Source of the DNA: Archaeoglobus sp. UBA234
GTDB lineage: Archaea; Halobacteriota; Archaeoglobi; Archaeoglobales; Archaeoglobaceae
Assembly (NCBI GenBank): GCA_002494625.1
Contig: DACH01000004.1
Location: 1-64,000 of the forward strand
DNA length: 64,000 nucleotides
Direction: 5' to 3'
The translations under genes and the position numbers were made by a program. A model generated the notes under the pieces. It had not been told where the DNA came from. It did no database searches and saw nothing but the letters and a program-made list of their open reading frames with translations. Of the stretch, positions 8,575-17,246 are shown one piece after another. The stretch's first letter is position 1, and every line of letters starts with the position of its first letter.

Positions 8575-10137
8575 TTACTTACCTCCTTTCTTTTTCTCCT
8601 CAGGTTTCTTGATTATTATTTTGTCAATGTAGATTTTTGCATCCTTTATAACCAGCCTAACTCCTCCAGACGGCTGTGATGCTGGTAACTGGAGTTGTGG
8701 TAGCTGTGGAAGAGCAAAGGGCATCTGCGGTGCTGCCTGCATTGGCTGTACTGGCTGCACTGCTGGTTGAGCTGCTGGAGCTTCAGCAGCCTCTTCAACC
8801 ACCTCTTCTTCCTCAGCTTCTTCTTCCACCCAGCCTTCAGTTATTTTCTTGCCATCAACAGGTCTCACAACACCCTTCACAACGGGATGATCTGCCTTCT
8901 TCAGGAACTCTCTCAGCTCATCGATTGTCTTGGCGTCTTCCTCGGTGGCAATCTTATCCCTCACCTCATCAGGTATGTACTTCGCAACTCTTTCCTTGAG
9001 TTCCTTTGGCATCCAGACGACCCTGTACCATCCTCCATCTGCCTGAATGAACTTCTTACTCCTGAAATAGCTTATACCGACTCCAAGGAAACCTGCAATC
9101 TGCTTTCCTCCTCCCGTCTGCCCTGCCATTGTTGAGAATGGCAGTCCGTTTGGTGCTGGATCTGGATAACCTCTGTGTACCCATCCAATACCATCAACCT
9201 CAGGCATATAGAAGCCTATAACTTCAAAGCAACCGCAGCTTGTGTGAGGATATTCAAAGAAGCTGTGGAGTTTAACCCTTTCATACTCTCCACCGCTCTC
9301 CTCCTTTGCAAACTCATTCACACCAGTATATTCTCCACCAATTTCATCCACAAGCTCTCCTTTCGGTATTGCTCTGTTTGGTCCCTCGGGATCAACCCTG
9401 GCAGCAGCCCTTCCATCAAACCAGCTTATAGCACCGCACAGAGATGGTCTGTCAGGACTCACAACACACACATTTGTTGGAGCGAAGCTCTGACAGAGGG
9501 TACATGAGTAGAACTCATCAACATCCTCATCATGCAGAGCTTCTACTCTCGCATCTCTTTCCTCATAGATTGGCATTGCAACCTCATTCAGGACTTTTTC
9601 AACAAGGGCTGCATCTGTTATATAGACAGCCTCAATCTTTTCGATGAATGGAAGCTCATTTTTGAAGAGCATCATAGTAGCCTTTGCAATCTGTCCCAGA
9701 CTTTTGAGCCCCTTCTTTACAGTCCCCTTTCCAAGTCTGATCCAGATGTCATACCTCTGGTTCAGGTGCATGTAGCCTTCGAGGTAGTTCTGGAAGTCAT
9801 GGTTTCTTCTCTCAATAACCGGCTCAAGATCAGTCTCAACTTGGGAACCAGCCACATAGTATATCATCGCATAGGGGTACGCTTTGCCCTCCTCCATTTC
9901 TTCGAGGTCTGGACCGACAATGGTGACTTTCATGTCCTCTACTTCTTCTGCTGGCAATGCCATAACGAGCTCAAATCCCGGTTGCTCTGTGCCACCAAGC
10001 TCTACATACATCTCTCCCTTTCTAATTCTCTCCCCCTCATACATTGGAGATATATCAAAGGGAAAGTCTTCCTCCTCACCAACACTTTCAATTTTCTTAA
10101 CATCCTCTGGAATTTCTATCTTTTTTCTATCAGCCAA
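8575..10137 (-). CDS. cdhC: CODH/ACS beta subunit (acetyl-CoA synthase)
   Basis: Makes or cleaves the acetyl C-C and C-S bonds at the Ni-Ni-4Fe4S cluster A. Numbering from the TTG at 10152, cysteines C217, C220, C229 and C239 (FYSCTLCQ...NVC...SLCG) and the C306-G-C308 pair match the cluster A ligand set. After residue ~435 comes a Glu-rich segment, then a Pro/Gln/Ala-rich linker, then a short hydrophobic tail (VRLVIKDAKIYIDKIIIKK). The frame extends to TTG 10152, but TTG 10135-10137 sits six bases after GGGGGTG and is preferred, giving 520 residues. Either way the start is not ATG. Third gene of the operon. Confidence 0.96.
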   Translation of the reverse strand: MADRKKIEIPEDVKKIESVGEEEDFPFDISPMYEGERIRKGEMYVELGGTEQPGFELVMALPAEEVEDMKVTIVGPDLEEMEEGKAYPYAMIYYVAGSQVETDLEPVIERRNHDFQNYLEGYMHLNQRYDIWIRLGKGTVKKGLKSLGQIAKATMMLFKNELPFIEKIEAVYITDAALVEKVLNEVAMPIYEERDARVEALHDEDVDEFYSCTLCQSFAPTNVCVVSPDRPSLCGAISWFDGRAAARVDPEGPNRAIPKGELVDEIGGEYTGVNEFAKEESGGEYERVKLHSFFEYPHTSCGCFEVIGFYMPEVDGIGWVHRGYPDPAPNGLPFSTMAGQTGGGKQIAGFLGVGISYFRSKKFIQADGGWYRVVWMPKELKERVAKYIPDEVRDKIATEEDAKTIDELREFLKKADHPVVKGVVRPVDGKKITEGWVEEEAEEEEVVEEAAEAPAAQPAVQPVQPMQAAPQMPFALPQLPQLQLPASQPSGGVRLVIKDAKIYIDKIIIKKPEEKKKGGK

Positions 10138-10202
10138 GTGTAACACCCCCAAATTGTCCAGATTTTCTACTAAGCTTTTTTCAGATTAAAAAATTAAATT
10201 GA

Positions 10203-10769
10203 TTATTTTCTTTCTTCAAGACCCTCGACAACCTTACTGAGCATCTCATAATACAGCTCCTTGTCTTTGGTGAGATTCGTAAAGCTGAACTTTGCGTGTG
10301 GATGGAAGAACTCGTCGATTGCAATTGTTGTAACCTTCGAAAAGTGTTTCATTGCTGAAAGCATCCTGCTCAGATAGTATGGTGTGAATCCCAGATATAC
10401 CACCACATCATAGGGCTGACCGTTGAATCCTTTCCAATCAGGGTCGAGCATATACTGTGTTATCTGGTGGAGGGTGAAAACTACCGAAAGTGGTTTAACA
10501 CTCTTCTCGATCAGTGGTTTGCTTGATCCACCTGTTGCAATTATTGGAATTCCCTTCTCATAGAATTTGACTGCAATGTTCACGAGTTCAGGTTCTTTGA
10601 GAAGGTATTTGCCGGTTACGAGAACCGGATTCTTAGCTTTGTTAACCATCCTCGAAACTACCTCTGGTTTTACTGCAGTTGCCTCTCTCGAAACCTGAAT
10701 ATCAGCAATCTGAAATCTCTTTGGTGGAGGGTATTTTTCTTCCTTTTTCACCTTAGCTGATGCAGCCAT
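10203..10769 (-). CDS. cdhB: CODH/ACS epsilon subunit
   Basis: 188 residues with a Rossmann-like fold of the CdhB family (motifs AKNPVLVTGKYLL and PIIATGGSSKPL). It forms the alpha2-epsilon2 CODH subcomplex with CdhA and has been proposed to help electron or FAD interaction; its precise role is not settled. GAGGTGAT lies three bases before the ATG. It begins nine bases after cdhA and precedes cdhC, the standard archaeal order. Confidence 0.95.
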   Translation of the reverse strand: MAASAKVKKEEKYPPPKRFQIADIQVSREATAVKPEVVSRMVNKAKNPVLVTGKYLLKEPELVNIAVKFYEKGIPIIATGGSSKPLIEKSVKPLSVVFTLHQITQYMLDPDWKGFNGQPYDVVVYLGFTPYYLSRMLSAMKHFSKVTTIAIDEFFHPHAKFSFTNLTKDKELYYEMLSKVVEGLEERK

Positions 10770-10778
10770 CCTATCACC

Positions 10779-13166
10779 TCACTTTTTAGTATACTTATCA
10801 TATATTGCCTCAACGATTGTCGGGTTGAACCCTGCATCAAACTGTCTGATTGGTCCCTCAACGATCTTCTTCTTGTCCCAGTCAATCTTCCATCCGTGAT
10901 CCTCCTCGAGAGTCTTCAGAAGGGTGTCCTTCATCTTCAATGGCAGATCAGCTTCACTCCTCACATACAGATACCAGTCATCTGGAAGAGCCCCGAGGTA
11001 CTTCTGGGAAAGCTCAAGATAGTGTGTCAGCTTTATCTGCCTGCCCTGGGTTGTATCGTTAGGTCTGATGCAAAGTCTTGCGAGCTGAACTATTGCCTCC
11101 TCCTTTGTTTCAACTGCAGCTATCAGCGTGTCAGGAGCGGGCTCAATGTTCACCTTCTGTCTTGACTTTACATCATAAACCCACCAGTTTTCTGTCTTCC
11201 ATGGCTTTCCGATGTAAGCCCTTCTATATTTGGTACCATGTGGTCCTACAACAACTGGCACGCCCAATCTGTTGAATCCTGTTGCAATACTCGCAGCCTT
11301 GTGGCTGTAGGGACCCCATGAGAAACCGACTGCTCCAACCCTGTTAAGGGTGTAGTCCGCAATCTCCTCATAGTTTCCTCTGAGCGGTCTCATTGCGAAT
11401 ATGTTCGCAATTTTTATCACCGCTCCTGCAATGTGAGCGTTGCTCACACAGCTTCCAGTGTTCACAAGGCACCCAGCATCGAAGTTACCGGGATATTTCT
11501 CATACAGTGTCTGTCCCTCTTCATCCTTCAGCATTCCAATGTCCATTGCATGACATCCGGATGTTACAACGATGAACCTCCTCTTCAGGAACTCCTCCAG
11601 AATGTCTCTCAGATCCTGCATAACATCCGGATAGTTCACACATCCCACTGCAGCAATAACTCCCGGAATCTGACCGAAAACAATTGGCTGACCTACATTT
11701 CTTATTTCCGTGTCCTGGATCGGTCCTCTACCGACTCTTGTCTTTCCAGTCTTGCTAACAAGGCTCTGGTAGCCAGTTTTCATTATCACATTTATTATCC
11801 TGATGTCTTTCGGACATGCCTGTTCACATTTTCCACATGCGATGCAGACTTCCTCAAGGGCTGCGAGCTTGCTGAAGTCTCCTTCCTGCCCTGCTTTCAT
11901 ACCCTGATCGATTCTCAGATTGTGCGGGCAGGTGAAGACACAGTTCATACACTGGGTGCACTTCTTAACCTCCTCTTTAAGTTCTTCATCTGTCAGGAAA
12001 AGTTCTTTCTTCTGTTTTCTCTTGAATATCTCCTGTGCAACCTTAACAGCTACTTCAGCAAGCTTTTCACCATCATCAAGGAACACTCCAGGGGTCTTTC
12101 CTGAGAGAATGTCCTTCACAATCTCATCTACGGGGTCATCATTTCTGTTTGGCAATCCTCTGCATGCTGCATCACTCGTTGCGATGAGTGGGATCCCCAT
12201 CGCCTTGCATGCTGAGAGCAAATCAGCCCTTATGCACTGCTCGTCACTTATTACTATATCTGGCAGTCCCGCTCTGATTACCCTGAGCTGGTAATAGATA
12301 GGACCGAAAATTTTGGCCTTTGCGTTGTACCTTGTCATGTCGTGAGCTGTACAGCACAAACCTGCTATCTCAAAGTCATCGATCAGTCCCTTCTCTTCAA
12401 GGTAATCTGCAACGGGCCTCGCATACATCACATTGTGTCCTACAACAACTATAACCGGCTTTGTTCTGTCAACAATACCAAACCCTGTATCAACGAGCGG
12501 TGTATCCGGCTCTGCCTTTGGTAGATTATATGCTACCATTTGTGCAATATCAGCAACCTCCATCCCAACATGGTCAGCCATGCTCACATGCATCGCCTTC
12601 GATTCATAATCGATGTAATCCTCTTCATTTCCGATATGTGTAGAGTGGAGAACTTTCACAATCTCACTTTCTGCCCAGTCAAGAGCAGCTCTCAGGTCTC
12701 CAAGTGTCTTGGGTTTTATCCCACAGATAAGCCTGATGCTTGGAGCTTCTACATTGATGTTCGAACCGAGATCTATCGGTAAGTCTTCTCCATATTCTTC
12801 GATTATATGATTCAGCAGATGTCTCGCATGGGCTGTATGGGCAGCAGCTCCTATACAACAGGCAATGGTCACAAGTCTGGCTTTTGCAGTTTTGAGGTCA
12901 ATACCACAGGCACCGGTTTTATTCATAGAGAGATCACACGGTCCCATTGTACAAAGATTGCAGTAATCTGCCATGGGAGCATAGAAGGGTTCATATCTCT
13001 CCATCAGCTTTCTATCCCAGTTTCTGAGTTCAAGAATACCCGGCATCGGTGTTGGACCTACTGGTTCTGTCCACTCTTCCTCCTCTTCAATCACTTTTCC
13101 TATTTTAATACTCACATTTTTCAAATCGTCCAGAACAAAAATTCCTTCCTTCAGTTCAAAAACCAC
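10779..13166 (-). CDS. cdhA: CODH/ACS alpha subunit (Ni-Fe carbon monoxide dehydrogenase)
   Basis: Interconverts CO and CO2 at cluster C. Numbering from the outer GTG at 13175, a four-Cys set (C72, C75, C80, C90) near the N terminus suits clusters B/D. Two 4Fe-4S ferredoxin motifs (C406-C416 and C444-C454) are the E and F clusters of the archaeal enzyme, and H247, C275/276, C314, C541 and C576 are candidate cluster C ligands. The GTG at 13173-13175 overlaps the GGAGGTG box itself, whereas the GTG at 13164-13166 lies six bases after it and is chosen here (795 residues). First gene of the operon. Confidence 0.96.
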   Translation of the reverse strand: MVFELKEGIFVLDDLKNVSIKIGKVIEEEEEWTEPVGPTPMPGILELRNWDRKLMERYEPFYAPMADYCNLCTMGPCDLSMNKTGACGIDLKTAKARLVTIACCIGAAAHTAHARHLLNHIIEEYGEDLPIDLGSNINVEAPSIRLICGIKPKTLGDLRAALDWAESEIVKVLHSTHIGNEEDYIDYESKAMHVSMADHVGMEVADIAQMVAYNLPKAEPDTPLVDTGFGIVDRTKPVIVVVGHNVMYARPVADYLEEKGLIDDFEIAGLCCTAHDMTRYNAKAKIFGPIYYQLRVIRAGLPDIVISDEQCIRADLLSACKAMGIPLIATSDAACRGLPNRNDDPVDEIVKDILSGKTPGVFLDDGEKLAEVAVKVAQEIFKRKQKKELFLTDEELKEEVKKCTQCMNCVFTCPHNLRIDQGMKAGQEGDFSKLAALEEVCIACGKCEQACPKDIRIINVIMKTGYQSLVSKTGKTRVGRGPIQDTEIRNVGQPIVFGQIPGVIAAVGCVNYPDVMQDLRDILEEFLKRRFIVVTSGCHAMDIGMLKDEEGQTLYEKYPGNFDAGCLVNTGSCVSNAHIAGAVIKIANIFAMRPLRGNYEEIADYTLNRVGAVGFSWGPYSHKAASIATGFNRLGVPVVVGPHGTKYRRAYIGKPWKTENWWVYDVKSRQKVNIEPAPDTLIAAVETKEEAIVQLARLCIRPNDTTQGRQIKLTHYLELSQKYLGALPDDWYLYVRSEADLPLKMKDTLLKTLEEDHGWKIDWDKKKIVEGPIRQFDAGFNPTIVEAIYDKYTKK

Positions 13167-13201
13167 CCTTTCCACCTCCGGTCCTATACAAGATTCCTTA
13201 G

Positions 13202-13217
13202 CTTTTATAAGTATATA
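13202..13217 (-). promoter_or_regulatory. Probable TATA box of the cdh operon
   Basis: The minus strand reads GTATATACTTATAAAAG here. The CTTATAAAAG part has the archaeal box A form and its centre is about 40 bases upstream of the preferred cdhA start. Transcription would begin near 13180, giving a very short leader that opens with the GGAGGTG ribosome site. Confidence 0.5.
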
Positions 13218-13298
13218 CTTTTCCCCCCGAATAATTCATAATTTTACAGGGGACATAGCCTTCAATTTATACTTCATTTTTATATTTAGCCCCCTCCC

Positions 13299-13321
13299 TT
13301 CCGGAGCTTTTTAGCCCGGAA
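13299..13321. repeat. Hairpin upstream of the cdh promoter
   Basis: TTCCGG-A-GCT TTTT AGC-CCGGAA: a nine-pair stem with one bulged A (13305) and a TTTT loop. It lies about 90 bases upstream of the predicted cdh TATA box, between the fwdD stop and cdhA. It could help end the fwdBD message or be a dyad bound by a regulator. On the minus strand no T tract follows, so a classical terminator is not obvious. Confidence 0.5.
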
Positions 13322-13431
13322 AATTTTTTCGATATATTTTTTGGAGCTTAAACTGAATGATTTATAAGCTAATCGATATTTTTCGTTTATTATTACTAAC
13401 CTGCACATTAATAACATCATGTAACACCAAT

Positions 13432-13800
13432 TCAAATTTTTTTAATAATATCCTCCACTCTGCTCAACTCTCCACCCGCAGGAGATATGGAAGCTGTAAA
13501 CCCCTTCAGATTGTCTGTGAGGTAGTTCGAGAAGATGCTGTTGGGCATCATTCCTCCTTCTTCAGGTGAAGTTTCTGAATATCTCACCCTAACATTCACC
13601 TTTCTTTCATTCCTCTCAAGCACCACAACATCTCCCTCTCTGAAACCCATTTTTTTGGCAAAATTAGGATGGAGATAAATGACTGCTGACTCCTCCCGGA
13701 ACTTTTCCGAAAGTTTGTTATCAGCCACTTCCCCCTGATGTGAGTTTCTTGCAATCACCACCTCAATTACAGCCCTTTTTATAAACTTCCCAAACTTCAT
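13432..13800 (-). CDS. fwdD: Formylmethanofuran dehydrogenase subunit D (molybdopterin-dinucleotide-binding)
   Basis: 122 residues of the C-terminal molybdopterin-guanine-dinucleotide-binding barrel found as a separate subunit in Fwd/Fmd. The conserved AVIYLHPNFAKKMGFREGDVV segment and the MMPNSIFSNYL region are visible. It completes the pterin site of FwdB. Its ATG overlaps the FwdB stop (TGATG at 13798-13802), a sign of coupled translation. The other Fwd subunits (A, C) are not in this window. Confidence 0.88.
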   Translation of the reverse strand: MKFGKFIKRAVIEVVIARNSHQGEVADNKLSEKFREESAVIYLHPNFAKKMGFREGDVVVLERNERKVNVRVRYSETSPEEGGMMPNSIFSNYLTDNLKGFTASISPAGGELSRVEDIIKKI

Positions 13801-14984
13801 CAGACCATCTCCTTAAGTGAGGTCAGAACCTTAACATCCGTCCATTCCTCCTCCCTCAGGGGTTCAACCTTTACTCTAACTCCATCGCTCCTCATCATCG
13901 TCCCTCCCTGTCCGATTGGAGTGAGTGCTGAGGGAATTACAACATCGGCAATCATGGAAGTCAGAGAGTTCAGAGGATCCACCACTACTGTATTTATTTC
14001 TCCAAGTTTTCTTGAAACTTCAAATGGAAGTGAATTTACTGGGTCAGAACCGATTATCAGGGCTGAATCAATTTTTTCTTCAATCAATAACCTGCTGAAT
14101 TCAAATTCTGCCTTTGAAACTCCTTCTTTGAAGGAATATCTGTTTATATATCCTGTTTTCTCAAATAAAAGCTCGTTAAAGCCCCTCATGTTTGAATGGA
14201 ATCCAGAAGGGATAAAATACACCTCCGTAATTTCATTCAATCTCCTAAACATCTCAGTAAACTCCTCGTATCTCCCATTTAAACCGTATTTGAGCCCGAG
14301 ACCACCAAAAATGACACTATATCCTTTTTTCATTTCACTAAGTACTCTTGCTACATCAGGATATTGAGGTGCTTTTCCTTCCATCGCCTGGATGAATGAT
14401 TCAACAAGCTTCAAATCATCATCCACCCTGATGAATCTCGCATTCTTTTTTGCAAGTTTTGCTGTATGGCTTTTTCTGATGTCTGCAACCACAAGAAATC
14501 TGTCCTCCTCATAACCCCTTTGCCTTTTCCCTCCCCTTGGATAGTATGTGTAAAGAGAGAGATGTCTGGAAAGGCTGTTGTAAGGGTCTGTTCCCCAGTA
14601 AAATATTACATATGCATTGTTCTTTACATCATCAAGAGTTGTAGAGGGGATTTCTCCTCGAAGTATCATCTCAACAAAGTCTCCAAGACAGAAAGATGAG
14701 TTATCATCTATATATGCCTCAAGTTCCTCAGCGAGCCCAATAGCAAGTTTTTGAGCCTCAATGGGTATCGTATCAAGCCCATATATTGCAACATTACCCG
14801 AAGAAAGGATTTCAGCTGCTCTTTCAATTGCAGTCTCAATATCTGTTTCTTTTCCATTGACCGTGGGTTTTGCTCTCTTCTTCTCATTGAAAATCGATGA
14901 ACCCTTTCTGCATGCATTGTAAACTCTGCCATTCTCGATTCTTATGTCCGGACATAGGCAGGAACAGCCTGTGCAGAATACCAT
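13800..14984 (-). CDS. fwdB: Formylmethanofuran dehydrogenase subunit B (catalytic W/Mo subunit)
   Basis: 394 residues. This subunit holds the tungsto- or molybdopterin centre that reduces CO2 to formate before transfer to methanofuran. N-terminal cysteines (C4, C7, C11, C25) bind a 4Fe-4S cluster. C99 in SSFCLGDF is the likely metal-ligating Cys of the active site; it is Cys, not selenocysteine. GGAGGG lies seven bases before the ATG, inside the end of the preceding gene. The operon order is the ferredoxin-like gene, then fwdB, then fwdD. Confidence 0.92.
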   Translation of the reverse strand: MVFCTGCSCLCPDIRIENGRVYNACRKGSSIFNEKKRAKPTVNGKETDIETAIERAAEILSSGNVAIYGLDTIPIEAQKLAIGLAEELEAYIDDNSSFCLGDFVEMILRGEIPSTTLDDVKNNAYVIFYWGTDPYNSLSRHLSLYTYYPRGGKRQRGYEEDRFLVVADIRKSHTAKLAKKNARFIRVDDDLKLVESFIQAMEGKAPQYPDVARVLSEMKKGYSVIFGGLGLKYGLNGRYEEFTEMFRRLNEITEVYFIPSGFHSNMRGFNELLFEKTGYINRYSFKEGVSKAEFEFSRLLIEEKIDSALIIGSDPVNSLPFEVSRKLGEINTVVVDPLNSLTSMIADVVIPSALTPIGQGGTMMRSDGVRVKVEPLREEEWTDVKVLTSLKEMV

Positions 14985-14987
14985 TTT

Positions 14988-15458
14988 TCAGCCCTCCAGA
15001 AATCTTATTGCATCACTTGGACAGTTTTCTCTGCATGCCACACACAAAATCCGGTTTTTGCCATATCTTCTGCACTTTTTCATGTTCACTACTCTGACAA
15101 CACCATCCTCAATCCTCAGAATGGGGTCGTCGATTGTTGGTCCAAGACCCGAGCCCATTCCATACGGGTCGTCAGAAGCATGAACAGGACAAACAACAAC
15201 GCAGTTTGCACATCCCGAGCAGAGATCCTCATCAACAATCAACCCTGTTTCCGTCGCCTCTTTGAGTGGTTCAAGAAGATTTTGAAGGTCTTTTAGCTGA
15301 GACGAATATTTGGTATCCTCAAAAAGGGGTGTGCATTCTTCAAGGGTTTTCTCCCTGTTTATGAGCTTGAAGGCAAAACTCATACATGTCGTTTCACCAC
15401 ATTTTCTACAGTTGGTCTTTGGGAGAAGTTTGTAAACTTCCATCGGTGTTATCGGCAT
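14988..15458 (-). CDS. Iron-sulfur protein: CdhE-type cluster domain fused to a 2x[4Fe-4S] ferredoxin (Fwd partner)
   Basis: 156 residues. The N terminus (MEVYKLLPKTNCRKCGETTC) repeats the CdhE cluster domain: C17, C20, C25 and C42 have the same spacing as C18, C21, C26 and C43 of CdhE. Then come ferredoxin motifs CSGCANCVVVCP and CVACRENCP. It starts the small fwd operon three bases before fwdB, so it probably feeds electrons to Fwd (a FwdG-like role), by inference. No Shine-Dalgarno box is seen; AATTAAATATT about 26 bases upstream could give a leaderless message. Confidence 0.8.
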   Translation of the reverse strand: MPITPMEVYKLLPKTNCRKCGETTCMSFAFKLINREKTLEECTPLFEDTKYSSQLKDLQNLLEPLKEATETGLIVDEDLCSGCANCVVVCPVHASDDPYGMGSGLGPTIDDPILRIEDGVVRVVNMKKCRRYGKNRILCVACRENCPSDAIRFLEG

Positions 15459-15605
15459 CTTGAATCCTTTATTCCAGATAATATTTAATTCTTCCGGTTT
15501 AATTAATGATTGGAATTAATATTTACCTTCGATCAATTAACAGACCATTAAAAAATGATTAATTGTTAAAATATTTGATTTGCTTCTCTTTTGTTTGACG
15601 ATAAA

Positions 15606-15613
15606 TTTTATAA
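15606..15613 (+). promoter_or_regulatory. TATA box of pgi
   Basis: TTTTATAA centred about 25 bases before the ATG at 15635. The stretch just before the ATG (TTTCCCCC) has no ribosome site, so a leaderless transcript is likely. The 15459-15600 region around it is AT-rich with repeated ATTAATT motifs shared by the divergent fwd-side promoter. Confidence 0.55.
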
Positions 15614-15634
15614 TGTGGGATATTAATTTCCCCC

Positions 15635-16357
15635 ATGGAACTCGAAATTGGAGGAAGGATTTTCAAATCTGAAACAAGATTTGCCCTTGATCTAAAACCC
15701 GTTCTCGCTTATCCGGATGAACTTCACGAAAACTTTCCGGCATATGAGATGTTCAGAAATATCTATTTCAGCAAAGCAGACAGAGATAAAATTCTGGAGA
15801 ACTCCGTCAGATACGACTTAACTTTTACAACCCACGGAAAAATAGGGAAGGAATACATCAAGACCTACGGACATTACCATCCGGAAGTGGAAAAAGGGTT
15901 AACCTATCCCGAACTCTACGAAATTCTCGAGGGCAAAGCCTACTTTGTGCTACAAAAACCAGGGAAGTCATCGGAAGAGATAGAAGATGTCATAATCGTT
16001 GAGGCAAAAGAAGGAGACAAGATTATCGTTCCTCCTAACTACGGACATGTGATGATCAATCCAACTGACAAAAACCTCAAGTCATGTAACTGGGTCTACA
16101 GCAAATTTTCCTCGATCTACAATCCATACACGAAGATGAGGGGAGCAGCATACTATCTGACCGAGGATGGATGGATCAGAAACGAACGGTACAGATCACC
16201 AAAACCAAGGTTTTCAAAACCGAAAATACCAAAAGAGCTTGGGCTGAGAAGAGATGAAGAGATCTACAAACTCATAAAAACTCCTGAAAAACTTGAGTTC
16301 CTGTACAGACCTTCTCTATATCAGAGGCTTTTCGAGGAAGCTTTTGAATTTGAGTAA
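15635..16357 (+). CDS. pgi: Cupin-type glucose-6-phosphate isomerase
   Basis: 240 residues. Interconverts glucose-6-phosphate and fructose-6-phosphate with a metal-dependent cupin fold found in Archaeoglobus and Thermococcales, unrelated to the classical enzyme. The metal-binding cupin motif is TYGHYHPE (H80, H82) with a following Glu in GLTYPELYEILEG, and the second motif is VPPNYGHVMINP. The C-terminal ~50 residues beyond the cupin (from about ENERYRSPKP) make it longer than the ~190-residue minimal enzyme. It stands alone, convergent with nadE. Confidence 0.93.
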   Translation: MELEIGGRIFKSETRFALDLKPVLAYPDELHENFPAYEMFRNIYFSKADRDKILENSVRYDLTFTTHGKIGKEYIKTYGHYHPEVEKGLTYPELYEILEGKAYFVLQKPGKSSEEIEDVIIVEAKEGDKIIVPPNYGHVMINPTDKNLKSCNWVYSKFSSIYNPYTKMRGAAYYLTEDGWIRNERYRSPKPRFSKPKIPKELGLRRDEEIYKLIKTPEKLEFLYRPSLYQRLFEEAFEFE

Positions 16358-16404
16358 AGCTTTAAATTTAATTTAACCTCACATGGAAAAGAAAGAACCG
16401 TTCT

Positions 16405-17205
16405 TCAGGTTTTTATTAGGTGTCTGATTGAAGCTACGGGGGGCATTTTTCTCTTATGCTCACTGGTTTCTACCATGTAAAAGACCTTTTTCACTACATC
16501 TTCGTCAATTCCAGTTTTCTCTGCGATTTCCATGGTAGAAAGTCCTTTTTCAATTTCTGAGAGCACTCTATCAAGCTCTCTGTATGTCACTCCCATCTCA
16601 CCTTCATCGGTCTGTCCCTTCCATAGCCCCGCCGATGGTTTCTTTTTCAAAATACTCTCAGGTACGCCAATATGTTTCGCAAGCTCATAAACTTCTGTTT
16701 TGTACAGGTCGCCAATTGGAAGAATATCACAGCCACCGTCACCGTATTTTGTAAAGTAACCTACCATGAGCTCGCTTTTGTTTCCGGTCCCCGCTACAAT
16801 CCTGTTCAGAGAGTTGGCATGATAATAATTCAGCATCATTCTTATTCTGGGCTTGAGGTTGGCTATTGCAATCTTAGATTTGCCATCACTTCCCACTGCT
16901 TCGAGAAAGCTATCAACTATCGACGAAATGTCTATTTCAATATACTTTATTCCTGCCTTCCTGCACACTTCTTTAGCATCCACAATATCTCTATTTTCTG
17001 TTACACCACTTTCTGGCATTATCAAGCCCAGCACTTTATCGCTGCCAATAGCCTCAGCAGAGAGAATTGCTACTGTTGCACTGTCAACCCCACCACTGAC
17101 TCCAATCACCACTCCTTCAGCCCCTGCTGAATCTACCTCTTTGCGGATGAAATTTTCAATTTCCATTTTTATCCTTTCAAGCTCTTCTTCACTGAATCTG
17201 GACAT
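16405..17205 (-). CDS. nadE: NH3-dependent NAD+ synthetase
   Basis: 266 residues. Amidates deamido-NAD with ammonia. The PP-loop SGGVDS is at residues 37-42, and AGTGNKSE and GDGGCDILPIGDLYKTEVY are the conserved nucleotide- and substrate-binding stretches. It lacks a glutaminase domain, so it uses free ammonia. It is 41 bases downstream of argF on the same strand. Confidence 0.94.
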   Translation of the reverse strand: MSRFSEEELERIKMEIENFIRKEVDSAGAEGVVIGVSGGVDSATVAILSAEAIGSDKVLGLIMPESGVTENRDIVDAKEVCRKAGIKYIEIDISSIVDSFLEAVGSDGKSKIAIANLKPRIRMMLNYYHANSLNRIVAGTGNKSELMVGYFTKYGDGGCDILPIGDLYKTEVYELAKHIGVPESILKKKPSAGLWKGQTDEGEMGVTYRELDRVLSEIEKGLSTMEIAEKTGIDEDVVKKVFYMVETSEHKRKMPPVASIRHLIKT

Positions 17206-17246
17206 ACTGATCCCCTGCTATACAACGGCCAATCATAAACTGATTT

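Larger units (their letters stand above)
13167..13431. other. Intergenic region between fwdD and cdhA
   Basis: Holds the cdh promoter, the GGAGGTG ribosome site at 13173-13179, an inverted repeat at 13299-13321 and several AT-rich stretches including TTTTTTCGATATATTTTTTGG near 13325-13345. No open frame of note is seen on either strand. Transcription of fwdBD must end, and that of cdh begin, inside it. Confidence 0.6.

Noticed and set aside
9532..10143. 203-codon plus-strand frame opposite cdhC
   Set aside because: It is the antisense shadow of a highly conserved gene with biased codons; its own translation has no family features.
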